This document shows positions 34,167-42,275 of a DNA stretch of 64,000 nt, in pieces. Within the stretch, counting starts at the first letter, position 1. Each line of letters begins with the position of its first letter. Below the pieces are notes generated by a model. It did no database searches. It was not told the DNA's origin and saw nothing but the letters and a program-made list of their open reading frames with translations. This DNA comes from Chelativorans salis (GTDB lineage: Bacteria; Pseudomonadota; Alphaproteobacteria; Rhizobiales; Rhizobiaceae), in contig NZ_JAOCZP010000002.1 in the NCBI RefSeq assembly GCF_025336525.1, positions 682,001 to 746,000 on the forward strand, in the 5' to 3' direction. A program made the position numbers and the translations under genes.

Positions 34167-34373
34167 TGCCGTCTCCTGCCGAATTGCAATAGGCGCGGCT
34201 GGTTAAACTCCCGCATTTGTTCACTTAAGTCAACAATTGCGGTGCATGCTTTCGAAAAGCAACGTTTTGTGCGCGTTCTCGCGTTGCCTGTTTTTGCCCC
34301 TCCTGACATCAATGTGTCAGGAATCGGACGCGGTGCCGGGCATGGGGTTTGGCGCCGCAGATCAGAGATAGCA

Positions 34374-35384
34374 ATGAAACCGAGAGACAAGCGCCGGCGC
34401 GGCCGTCCGGCGATTGAATGGCCGACTATTGTCTTGATTTTCCTTTGCTATGCCGCCTGGGGCACGGCGGGCGTCCTTCTGTGGCCCGGTTGGCCGCTCG
34501 CCGCGCTTGCCGTGCTCACGGTGACGATCGCCCTGCAATCCTCACTCATGCACGAATGCCTGCACGGCCACCCGACGCGCAACGCGCTCGTCAACGAGGC
34601 GCTGGTGGGCCTGCCCATCGGCCTCGTCTATCCCTATCGCCGTTTCAAGGCGCTGCACCTGCGCCACCACGCCGATGAGCGCCTCACCGATCCGTTCGAG
34701 GACCCGGAGAGCTACTATCGTGCGCTGTGGCAATATGAGGAGTTGCCGGCGGCGATCAAATTCGTCCTGAAGATCAACAACACGATGATCGGCCGCTTCA
34801 TCCTCGGCCCGCTCATCATGAACGCCGCCTTCTTCGCCTCGGATACGAAGCTGATCGCCGGGGGCGACCGCGACGTGCGCCGCGCTTGGGCGCTGCATGC
34901 GGCGGGGCTGGCCGTCGTCCTGCCCATCGTTGTCTACGGCTTCGGCATGCCTCTGTGGCTCTACGTCCTGGTGCCGGCGTGGCTTGGCCAGTCGCTCATC
35001 TCGGTGCGCACCTTCGCCGAGCATCAGTGGTCGGAGCGGCCGGACGGGCGGACCATCATCGTCGAGCGCTCGCCGCTGTCGTTCCTCTTCCTCAACAACA
35101 ACTTGCACCTCGTCCACCACAAGCTGCCTACCGTCCCATGGTACCGGCTTCCCGAGAACTACTGGGAAAAGCGCACAGAGTGGCTGTCCATGAACGGCGG
35201 CTACGCCTATCCGAGCTATTTCGCGCTTTTGAGGGACTTCGCCTTCCGCGCCAAGGAACCGGTGCCGCACCCCGTCCTGCAGCGCGAGCCGCACAGCCCG
35301 CGCGCCTTCCGCCCGCGCGCCCGCGGCCGCTCGCTGACGGGAGCGGGTACCGTGCCTGTGCCGGCGAGGCCCGTGAAAGAATAG
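34374..35384 (+). CDS. Membrane fatty acid desaturase family protein
   Basis: A 336-residue di-iron membrane enzyme of the fatty acid desaturase superfamily. Histidine boxes are HECLHGH (60-66), HLRHH (95-99) and, toward the C-terminus, HLVHH preceded by NNN. Hydrophobic helices lie near 18-55 and 180-215. The substrate cannot be told from sequence: desaturation or hydroxylation of lipids is possible, and so is oxidation of another methylated compound. ATG 34374 begins the conserved part. The C-terminal 35 residues are Arg/Pro-rich (RAFRPRARGRS). It is followed 44 bp later by a PhnD-like gene. Confidence 0.85.
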   Translation: MKPRDKRRRGRPAIEWPTIVLIFLCYAAWGTAGVLLWPGWPLAALAVLTVTIALQSSLMHECLHGHPTRNALVNEALVGLPIGLVYPYRRFKALHLRHHADERLTDPFEDPESYYRALWQYEELPAAIKFVLKINNTMIGRFILGPLIMNAAFFASDTKLIAGGDRDVRRAWALHAAGLAVVLPIVVYGFGMPLWLYVLVPAWLGQSLISVRTFAEHQWSERPDGRTIIVERSPLSFLFLNNNLHLVHHKLPTVPWYRLPENYWEKRTEWLSMNGGYAYPSYFALLRDFAFRAKEPVPHPVLQREPHSPRAFRPRARGRSLTGAGTVPVPARPVKE

Positions 35385-35428
35385 AGGCCAGCCTTGCCCT
35401 TTCCGGCGCTGTCGGAAGATAACGCATC

Positions 35429-36235
35429 ATGAGCAGTCTCATCGCCGCCCTTCCGATGTACGACTGGCCTGAGGCCAGGGCCGAAACCGATGCCGAGTGG
35501 GCGCGGTTCCGCGACGCTCTGCAGATGGTCGGCATCGATGCACCCGTGCGGCTTGCCCGCCGCAACGCGGATTTGCCGGCGGTGCCTGGCGGCATACGGG
35601 ATGCCGAAGGCCGACAGATCGCACCGGACCCGGCGACGCTGCCCCCGGACGAGCTCGACTTTGCAACATTGTGGCGGCATCCGCGGCTCCTCCTGGCGCA
35701 AACCTGCTGGGGGCCGATGGAGGCAGGGCTTGAATCGGATGTGCAGGTGGTCGGCCAGCCTGCGTATTCAGTCTACGAGGGCGGCGAGGGGCCGCTCTAT
35801 TCAAGCGCCATCCTGATGCGGCGCCAAGATGCGCCGGCGGTGGCGCCTCCCGCCGACGGGTGCGCCTCAATCCCGCTGGAGACTCTGCTCGGCAAGCGCC
35901 TTGCCTATAACGAACCCCATTCCATGTCAGGTTTCCTCGCTCTCAAGCGCGATCTGGAGGCGATGGGTGAGGGGGTATCGCTGTTTTCCGAGTGTGTGCA
36001 AACAGGCTCGCACGGCGCCGCCGCGCTTGCGGTGGCCGAGGGCAGGGCGGACATCTGCGCTGTCGACTGCCGGACCTGGGCGCTCATCCGGCGTTTCAGG
36101 CCCGCATCCGCCGGCCTGGTGGTCGTCGGGTGGACGGCGCGGCGGAAGGGATTGCCTTTCATCACGAGCAGGGCGACAGGTGGGGAGCACCTGGCGATCC
36201 TCCGGCGCACGCTCGGTCATCTCTCTCCTGCTTGA
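35429..36235 (+). CDS. PhnD-like periplasmic-binding-fold protein without signal peptide
   Basis: A 268-residue protein of the phosphate/phosphite/phosphonate-binding (PhnD, PF12974) fold. Conserved blocks include LLAQTCWGPME, GKRLAYNEPHSMSGFLALKRDLE, TGSHGAAALAVAEGRADICAVDCRTWALI and GLPFITS. It has no signal peptide and no permease or ATPase partner nearby, so it is probably a cytoplasmic binding or sensing protein rather than a transport component. It follows the desaturase on the same strand and may be co-transcribed. The ligand is unknown. Confidence 0.8.
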   Translation: MSSLIAALPMYDWPEARAETDAEWARFRDALQMVGIDAPVRLARRNADLPAVPGGIRDAEGRQIAPDPATLPPDELDFATLWRHPRLLLAQTCWGPMEAGLESDVQVVGQPAYSVYEGGEGPLYSSAILMRRQDAPAVAPPADGCASIPLETLLGKRLAYNEPHSMSGFLALKRDLEAMGEGVSLFSECVQTGSHGAAALAVAEGRADICAVDCRTWALIRRFRPASAGLVVVGWTARRKGLPFITSRATGGEHLAILRRTLGHLSPA

Positions 36236-36260
36236 TTTTACAGGTGTGGTTTACCGCCGA

Positions 36261-36426
36261 GCCCCTTCGCGCCCCTCTGTCCTGCCGGACATCTCCCCCA
36301 CGAGGGGGAGATTGGCCGTGGAGAAGGTTTCGCCCAGTCGCCTGTGTTGCGGGGAAGCGCCGGCAAAGCGGCCAGCGCAGTCTCCCCCGTGTGGGGGAGA
36401 TGTCCGGCAGGACAGAGGGGGGCGCT
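36261..36426. repeat. Dispersed inverted-repeat element, copy B
   Basis: The left arm (about 36261-36313) and right arm (about 36380-36426) are inverted relative to each other, with a C-run, ACGAG or GTGTG, G-run core and a TGTCCGGCAGGACA-type palindrome. About 65 bp lies between them. The plan is the same as at 21971 and 45575. It sits between the convergent 3' ends of the PhnD-like and DMGDH-like genes, where its hairpins could aid termination. Confidence 0.85.
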
Positions 36427-36462
36427 GACCATCCTGATTTCAACTGTTAGGGGCGGGGCGGC

Positions 36463-39051
36463 CTACCCCCGCATCCGCTCCCCTTCCGGATCGAACGGCG
36501 GCAGAAGGTTGATGCGCGCCGGGCGGCGTACCCCAAGAATTTCGATCTCGAACAGCCCCTCGCTCTCATCCTCCGCCAGTTCCGCCGGCACATAGCCCTG
36601 CGCCATGGACTTTTCGACGAAATGCCCATAGCCGCCGGAGGTGACCCAACCGACGACGCGCCATTCGCCGTCTTCAATCCCGCGGATATGCGCCGAATCC
36701 TCGCCGCTCAACGCAGCAGTCCCGCTTCTTCGAACCGCCTCGCCGCCGGCCTCGAACCGCGGTGCCCCGAAGCCATGCGGCTTCTCCACCGTGCCGAAAT
36801 CCTCGCTCCCCACCTTCGCCCAGATCGGCTCATCGCCCATCACGTCGGCGTCCAGCGCCTCGACGATGAAGGAGACGCGGCGCAGCTTGGGTCCTTCCGC
36901 CTTCTCTCTCGCCGCCGCCTCGCGGCCGATAAAGTCGTTCTTCTCCAGCCTGACGAAGCGCTCCATCGCTCCCTCGAAAGGCCCGTAGATGGGGCGAAGC
37001 TCGCGGAACCAGGTGGGAAAGTTCTTTTCGAGCCGCATGGACAGAAGCGCCCGCATGCCGAAATCGACGATGCCGAACTCCGCACCCGCCTCCTTGATGC
37101 CGTCATAGACGCGCCGCTGATAGGCTGGCGGCATCCAGATCTCGTAGCCGAGATCGCCGGTATAGGTGAGCCGGTTGACCACGCATGGCGCACCCGTAAC
37201 CGCCATTTCGCGGAAATCCATGAAGCGGAAGGCTTCCCTGGAAACGTCCACGTCGGCAAGCTTCTCCAGCACCGCGCGCGACTTCGGCCCGGCGATGGAA
37301 AGCCCCACTAGCGTTTGGTCGAAGCGGTGGATGCGCACCGAGCCGTCCTTCGGCAGGTGCTTTTCGAACCATCGCTTGTGGTAGACCTGCGCGGCCGACG
37401 AGCCCCAGATCATGAAGCGCTCGTCGCCGGCCCGGGCGATGGTGAAATCGCCGATCAGCCTGCCGAACGCATTGAGCATCGGCGACAGCACGATGCGGCC
37501 CGTCTTCGGCATGCGGTTGGTCATCAGCCGGTCGAGGAAGGCCGCCGCGCCGGGTCCGGAGACCTGGTATTTGGCAAAGTTCGCGATCTCGGTGACGCCG
37601 ACACCGTTCCTGACGGCGCGCACCTCGTTGCCGACATGCTCGAAATCGTTGGAGCGGTGGAAGGAGACGATGTCCTTCGCCTCCGTGCCTTCCGGCGCGA
37701 ACCAGAGCGGCGTTTCCAGCCCCCAGCTATCGCCCATCACGGCGTTGTTGTCCCGCACCATGATATCATAGAGCGGCGTCGTCTGCGCCGGCCGGGCGGC
37801 TGGCAGCTCTTCGTTGGGGAAGCGGATGGAGAAGCGCCGCGAATAGTTCTCGCGCACCTTGGCGTTGGTGTAGCGCAACGTGGCCCATTCGCCGAAGCGG
37901 GCGACGTCCATGCCCCACACGTCGAAGCCCGGATCGCCGTCGACCATCCAGTTGGCAAGCGCCAGCCCCACACCGCCGCCCTGCGAGAAGCCGGCCATGA
38001 CGGCGCAGGCACACCAGAAGTTCGTCAGCCCCTGAACGGGACCCACCAGCGGGTTGCCGTCGGGCGCGAAGGTGAAGGGGCCGTTGATCACCTGCTTGAT
38101 GCCGGCTTTTTCCAGTGCGGGGAAATGGCGGAAGCCAACCTCCAGAGAGGGCGCGATGCGGTCGATGTCAGGCTGAAGCAACTCATGGCCGAAGTCCCAC
38201 GGCGTTTCGCGTTCGGACCACGGTTTTGCGGCCTTCTCATAGGTGCCGAGCAGGATGCCGTTCCGCTCCTGCCGCGTGTAAATCTCGCCCTTGAAGTCGA
38301 TGACGCCGATCATCTCGCGCCCCGTGGCGCGGTTGAATTCTTCGACCTCCGGCATCGGCTCCGTGAGCAGGTACATATGCTCCATGGCAAGCAGCGGTAG
38401 CTCCAGGCCCACCATCCGCCCCACCTCGCGCGCCCACAGGCCGCCGCAATTGACCACATGCTCGGCCTTCACCGTGCCCTTCTCGGTGACGACGTTCCAG
38501 GTGCTGTCGGCCTCCTGCGCCAGCTCCACCACCCGGTTCCTCAGCTCGATCTCCGCCCCCAGCTTGCGCGCTGCCTTGGCATAGGCGTGCGTGGTGCCGG
38601 AGGGGTCGAGATGGCCTTCGACAGGGTCCCACATGGCACCGACGAAGTTGGTCTCGTCCATGATCGGGAACATGGCCTTGGCCTCGGACGGGGTGATCAG
38701 CTCCGTCTCCATGCCCAGATAGCGCCCCTTGGCGTGAGCAAGCCGCAGGAAGTCCATACGCTCCGGGCTGTCAGCCATCATCACGCCGCCCGTCAGATGC
38801 AGCCCACAGGACTGGCCGGAGATCTCCTCGATCTCCTTGTAAAGCTGCACGGTATAAGCCTGCAGCTTCGCCACGTTCGGGTCGCCGTTCAACGTGTGGA
38901 AGCCGCCGGCGGCATGCCAGGATGAGCCGGACGTCAGCTCCGAACGCTCGATGAGAAGCACATCCGTCCAGCCTGCGCGCGCCAGATGATAAAGCACCGA
39001 GCAGCCCACCACGCCGCCGCCGATGACCACCGCTTTTGCATGGGTTTTCAT
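36463..39051 (-). CDS. DMGDH/SARDH-like FAD oxidoreductase with GcvT domain (copy 2)
   Basis: An 862-residue flavoprotein with the same plan as the one at 13365: FAD domain with GGGVVG (11-16) and SSWHAAGG, where His46 is the expected covalent FAD site, then a C-terminal folate-binding GcvT region (about 475-862). The two copies differ greatly after the FAD motif, so their substrates probably differ. It lies directly downstream of a second MttB-like gene (78-bp gap, same strand), which suggests an enzymatic pair: corrinoid-dependent removal of a first methyl group and oxidative removal of the next. The substrate is not known. Confidence 0.87.
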   Translation of the reverse strand: MKTHAKAVVIGGGVVGCSVLYHLARAGWTDVLLIERSELTSGSSWHAAGGFHTLNGDPNVAKLQAYTVQLYKEIEEISGQSCGLHLTGGVMMADSPERMDFLRLAHAKGRYLGMETELITPSEAKAMFPIMDETNFVGAMWDPVEGHLDPSGTTHAYAKAARKLGAEIELRNRVVELAQEADSTWNVVTEKGTVKAEHVVNCGGLWAREVGRMVGLELPLLAMEHMYLLTEPMPEVEEFNRATGREMIGVIDFKGEIYTRQERNGILLGTYEKAAKPWSERETPWDFGHELLQPDIDRIAPSLEVGFRHFPALEKAGIKQVINGPFTFAPDGNPLVGPVQGLTNFWCACAVMAGFSQGGGVGLALANWMVDGDPGFDVWGMDVARFGEWATLRYTNAKVRENYSRRFSIRFPNEELPAARPAQTTPLYDIMVRDNNAVMGDSWGLETPLWFAPEGTEAKDIVSFHRSNDFEHVGNEVRAVRNGVGVTEIANFAKYQVSGPGAAAFLDRLMTNRMPKTGRIVLSPMLNAFGRLIGDFTIARAGDERFMIWGSSAAQVYHKRWFEKHLPKDGSVRIHRFDQTLVGLSIAGPKSRAVLEKLADVDVSREAFRFMDFREMAVTGAPCVVNRLTYTGDLGYEIWMPPAYQRRVYDGIKEAGAEFGIVDFGMRALLSMRLEKNFPTWFRELRPIYGPFEGAMERFVRLEKNDFIGREAAAREKAEGPKLRRVSFIVEALDADVMGDEPIWAKVGSEDFGTVEKPHGFGAPRFEAGGEAVRRSGTAALSGEDSAHIRGIEDGEWRVVGWVTSGGYGHFVEKSMAQGYVPAELAEDESEGLFEIEILGVRRPARINLLPPFDPEGERMRG

Positions 39052-39129
39052 TTGCTTATGTCCGTATTTGAAGACGTTGGTTCCACCGCGGAGCGGCTCG
39101 GAGTGGGGGGTCGACCATTCCGCTTCATC

Positions 39130-40707
39130 TCAAAAATCCGTCGGCGCCCCGCCCTCGCGGATGCGGCGCTCCACGAACGCATCCAGCTCCTCGCGGATCG
39201 CCTCGTCCATCGGCGGTTTCTCGTATGTCTTCAGGCGCTCCTTCCACAGCCGGTTGGCATGTTCGATGGAGGTAGGGCCGCCGGCCTGCGCCCAGGTCTC
39301 ATAGTTGCGCCAGTCGGAGATGATCGGCGAATAGAAGGCTGTCTTGTAGCGCGCCTGGGTGTGGGGCGAGCCGAAGAAGTGGCCGCCCGGACCCACCTCG
39401 CGGATAGCCTCCACGCCGAGTGCGTCCTCCGAAAGATCGAGCGGGGTGAGAAACTCCGCCACCATCTGCAACAGATCGATGTCGAGCATCATCTTTTCGT
39501 AGGAGCAGCACAGTCCGCCTTCGAGCCAGCCGGCCGCGTGCTTGACGAGGTTGGCGCCGCCGTGAATGCAGCCCCATAGCGAAAAGACGCTTTCATAGGC
39601 GGCCTGCGCGTCCACCGTGTTGGCCGCGCACACATTGGAGCTGCGATAGGGAATGCCGTAGCGGCGGGCGAGCTGGCCGCCGATGAGCTGCGCCTTCATG
39701 GATTCTGGCGTGCCGAAGGCCGGCGCGCCGGAGCGCATGTCGACATTGGAGGTGAAGCCGCCATAGCCGACCGGCGCGCCCTTCCTCACCATCTGCGCGA
39801 AGGCAAGGGCGGCGAGCGCCTCGGCGTTCTGCTCAACCAGGGCCCCGGCCACGGTGATGGGCGCCATGGCGCCGGCGAGTGTGAACGGCGTGACGATGAC
39901 CACCTGGCCGTGGGCCGCCATCTGGATGACGCCCTCCAACATCGGGATGTCGAGCTTCAGTGGCGAGTTGGTGTTGATGACGGTGAAGCAGGAAGGCTCG
40001 TCGCGCAACTGTTCGGCGCTCACGCTACGGACGATGCGGGCAATCTCAATGCCATCCTGGTTGCGCTCCTTGCCGAGCGAATAGATGTGAAAGGTCTTAT
40101 CGGTCAGCGTGGTGATGTCGCGCAGGCATTCCAGATGCCTGATGCCGGCGTGGATGTCGATCGGCTCCACCGGATAGCCGCCCAGGCAGTGGATGATGTT
40201 GTGCATCTGGGCGAGCTTCACGAAATTGCGGAAGTCGGCCTGGTTTCCCGGCCGCCGCCCGTGGTCCGTATCGGAGCAGTTGGGCGCGGAGGCGATCTGC
40301 GCCAAGATGATATTGTTGCCGCCCATGCGCAGGTTGTGCGCCGGATTGCGTGCGTGGACGGTGAACTCGGACGGGCAATGGGCGATCAGCTCCAGCACCA
40401 TGTCGGCGTCGAAATGCACCCGGTGCGTGTCCTCGCGCACATCCGCGCCATGGCGGCGCATGATGGCGCGCGCCTCGTCGTGCAGCACCTCGATGCCGAT
40501 TTCCTTCAGCACCCGCAGCGAGGCAAGGTGGATCGATTCCAGCTCGTCTTCGGAGACAATCTCCGTCGGCGGGAAGGGAACCGTCAGTTGTCGGAAAGGA
40601 GGCTGGTCGAAAGCGCCGGCACCGCCACCCCGCTTTGCCGCACGGCCGCCACGCCGTGTGCGGCCGGCCTCGGGTTGTGCCTCGGCGGCTGCGTCGGGGA
40701 TGGTCAT
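39130..40707 (-). CDS. MttB-family corrinoid methyltransferase, non-pyrrolysine (copy 2)
   Basis: A 525-residue MttB-superfamily protein with the expected segments HARNPAHNLRMGGNN, FVKLAQMHNIIHCLGGYPVEP, TLAGAMAPITVAGAL, SGAPAFGTPESMKAQL and HAAGWLEGGLCCSYEKMMLDID. There is no in-frame TAG. It is clearly diverged from copy 1, for example LGGYPVEPIDIHAGIRH against SGGTVCEPVDVPVNKRH, implying a different substrate. Residues about 15-30 are Arg/Gly-rich (GRTRRGGRAAKRGGG). It is the first gene of a pair with the DMGDH-like copy 2. The upstream gap of 381 bp holds a candidate small RNA on the same strand. Confidence 0.92.
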   Translation of the reverse strand: MTIPDAAAEAQPEAGRTRRGGRAAKRGGGAGAFDQPPFRQLTVPFPPTEIVSEDELESIHLASLRVLKEIGIEVLHDEARAIMRRHGADVREDTHRVHFDADMVLELIAHCPSEFTVHARNPAHNLRMGGNNIILAQIASAPNCSDTDHGRRPGNQADFRNFVKLAQMHNIIHCLGGYPVEPIDIHAGIRHLECLRDITTLTDKTFHIYSLGKERNQDGIEIARIVRSVSAEQLRDEPSCFTVINTNSPLKLDIPMLEGVIQMAAHGQVVIVTPFTLAGAMAPITVAGALVEQNAEALAALAFAQMVRKGAPVGYGGFTSNVDMRSGAPAFGTPESMKAQLIGGQLARRYGIPYRSSNVCAANTVDAQAAYESVFSLWGCIHGGANLVKHAAGWLEGGLCCSYEKMMLDIDLLQMVAEFLTPLDLSEDALGVEAIREVGPGGHFFGSPHTQARYKTAFYSPIISDWRNYETWAQAGGPTSIEHANRLWKERLKTYEKPPMDEAIREELDAFVERRIREGGAPTDF

Positions 40708-40847
40708 GGGATGCCTCGCTATGCGTTGCGCTGACCGGTATCATGACCGGTCGCGCGGTGCGCGGACAACGAAGCGGCGACCGAAAGCGCAAGAGAAGCG
40801 ACATCCCGATGACGTATTCAAGCAAGGGCGAGCGCCGGCGCGGAAGC

Positions 40848-40881
40848 AAAAAACCGCGCCCTCCAGCCGGAGAAACGCGGT
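40848..40881 (-). terminator. Rho-independent terminator
   Basis: On the minus strand the stem ACCGCG/CGCGGT, with an inner CTCC/GGAG pairing, is followed by a run of six or more T. This is the best intrinsic terminator in the window. It ends about 140 bp before the MttB-like gene at 40707, so it terminates either a separate small transcript or its leader. Confidence 0.75.
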
Positions 40882-41015
40882 CTTCAAACACTCTTTACTG
40901 CCGCCCCCGCGCCTGAACCATACGCACGCAGGGGACGGTCCGCTCCGGTACGCGAGACCTTTTCCGGAGCCGGGAGGACCGTTGTGTCCGCCGCGTTCTG
41001 TTTTAGACGGACATC
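40848..41015 (-). ncRNA. Candidate structured RNA or long leader upstream of mttB-like 2
   Basis: Reading the minus strand, TGTCCG/CGGACA (41013 to 40985) and a larger hairpin with GGACCG and GCTCCGG arms paired to CCGGAGC and CGGTCC (40981-40936) are followed by an intrinsic terminator ending at 40848. No protein frame with a ribosome site is present. The arrangement suits a terminated small RNA or an attenuator-controlled leader of the MttB-like gene. The 5' end is a guess at the outer edge of the first stem; no known family was recognised. Confidence 0.4.
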
Positions 41016-41088
41016 GTTACCGGGAGGTTATTAAGTGCTTGAGCAATCCTTAATTCGGCATTTTTTTGACCATGCCGCGCGCTTTCGC

Positions 41089-41976
41089 TCACTGGCCGGC
41101 TTTTCCCCGCAGGAATTCGATGATGCCGGAAAAATCCTTGCCGCCATTGCCCATGGCTTCGAAGAGGGCATAAAGCTGGGCCGCCTCCGCGCCCAGCGGC
41201 GTCGCCGCGCCTGAGGCTTGGGCGGCCTCCTGGGCGAGGCGCAGATCCTTCAGCATCAGGCTTGCGGCAAAGCCCGGCTGGTAATCGCGGTTGGCGGGAG
41301 AGGCGGGCACGGGGCCGGGCACCGGGCAATAGGTGGTCAGCGACCAGCACTGGCCGGAAGAGGTGGAGGCGACGTCGAACAGCGCCTGGTGCGACAACCC
41401 CAGCTTCTCCGCCAGTACGAACGCCTCGCCGACGCCGATCATGGAGATGCCGAGGATCATGTTGTTGCAGATCTTCGCCGCCTGGCCGGCGCCAGCTTCA
41501 CCGCAATGGACGATGCGGCCGGCCATCGGTTCGAGAATGGGCTCGGCCTTCGCAAACGCGGCATCGCTGCCGCCGGCCATGAAGGTGAGCGTGCCAGCCT
41601 CCGCGCCCCCGACGCCGCCGGAGACCGGCGCGTCGATGGACAGAAGCCCATGCTCCGCGGCGATCGCATGCGCCTTGCGCGCCGATTCGACGTCGATGGT
41701 CGAAGAATCGATGAAGAGCATGCCCTCGGCCGCTTTCGGCGCAATCTCCTCGTAGACCGAAAGCACATGCCTGCCCGCCGGCAGCATGGTGATGGCCACC
41801 TCAGCCCCTTCCAGCGCCTCCACTCCATTCGTCGCCACCTCGACGCCGTGCTCGGCCGCCTTTTCCAGGTTCTCCGCCACTAGATCGAAGCCGCGCACCT
41901 TGTGCCCGGCCTTGACGAGGTTCGCGGCCATGGGATTGCCCATATTGCCGAGGCCGATGAATGCGATGGTGGTCAT
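41089..41976 (-). CDS. mmsB: 3-hydroxyisobutyrate dehydrogenase
   Basis: A 295-residue enzyme of the beta-hydroxyacid dehydrogenase family. The NAD site IAFIGLGNMGNPMAANLVKAG is at the N-terminus, the substrate motif DAPVSGGVGGAEAGTL in the middle, and the catalytic lysine segment GAGQAAKICNNM follows. It oxidises 3-hydroxyisobutyrate to methylmalonate semialdehyde in valine breakdown. The acyl-CoA dehydrogenase upstream at 42276-43448 on the same strand fits this pathway; a repeat element separates them. Confidence 0.93.
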   Translation of the reverse strand: MTTIAFIGLGNMGNPMAANLVKAGHKVRGFDLVAENLEKAAEHGVEVATNGVEALEGAEVAITMLPAGRHVLSVYEEIAPKAAEGMLFIDSSTIDVESARKAHAIAAEHGLLSIDAPVSGGVGGAEAGTLTFMAGGSDAAFAKAEPILEPMAGRIVHCGEAGAGQAAKICNNMILGISMIGVGEAFVLAEKLGLSHQALFDVASTSSGQCWSLTTYCPVPGPVPASPANRDYQPGFAASLMLKDLRLAQEAAQASGAATPLGAEAAQLYALFEAMGNGGKDFSGIIEFLRGKAGQ

Positions 41977-42070
41977 GTCGGGTTTTCCTCCAAGGAAAGG
42001 GATAGCGCACTAAGGGCAGTAGGGGATGTGGCCGGCAATTCGTTCGTGACCGCTGGCATCGCAGCGGCGC

Positions 42071-42205
42071 TCAGGCATGGATCCCCGGGTCAAGCCCGAG
42101 GATGACGAAGGTGGCGAAGTCAGCGGCAAAACGCCGACGTCGACGATTGGCGCAAACCTTTCTCCTCCCGTCATCCTCGGGCTTGACCCGAGGATCCATG
42201 CCTGA
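42071..42205. repeat. Inverted repeat, 36-bp arms, of the rhizobial intergenic type
   Basis: Arms 42071-42106 (TCAGGCATGGATCC, then GGGTCAAGCCCGAGGATGAC) and 42170-42205 are nearly perfect inverted copies with a 63-bp spacer. The core GGGCTTGACCCG type is a widespread dispersed repeat in Rhizobiales. It lies between the two valine catabolism genes and is a different family from the C-run elements. Confidence 0.85.
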
Positions 42206-42275
42206 ACGTCTCCAATCCGTAAGCGTCTCAATTCAATCCACCATAGTGCGAGGTTCTAGCCTCTCACTTCACAGC

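Noticed and set aside
40708-41088. Cobalamin or SAM riboswitch upstream of the second MttB-like gene.
   Set aside because: Stem-loops and a terminator are present, but I found no conserved B12-box or SAM-aptamer core, so only a candidate structured RNA is reported.
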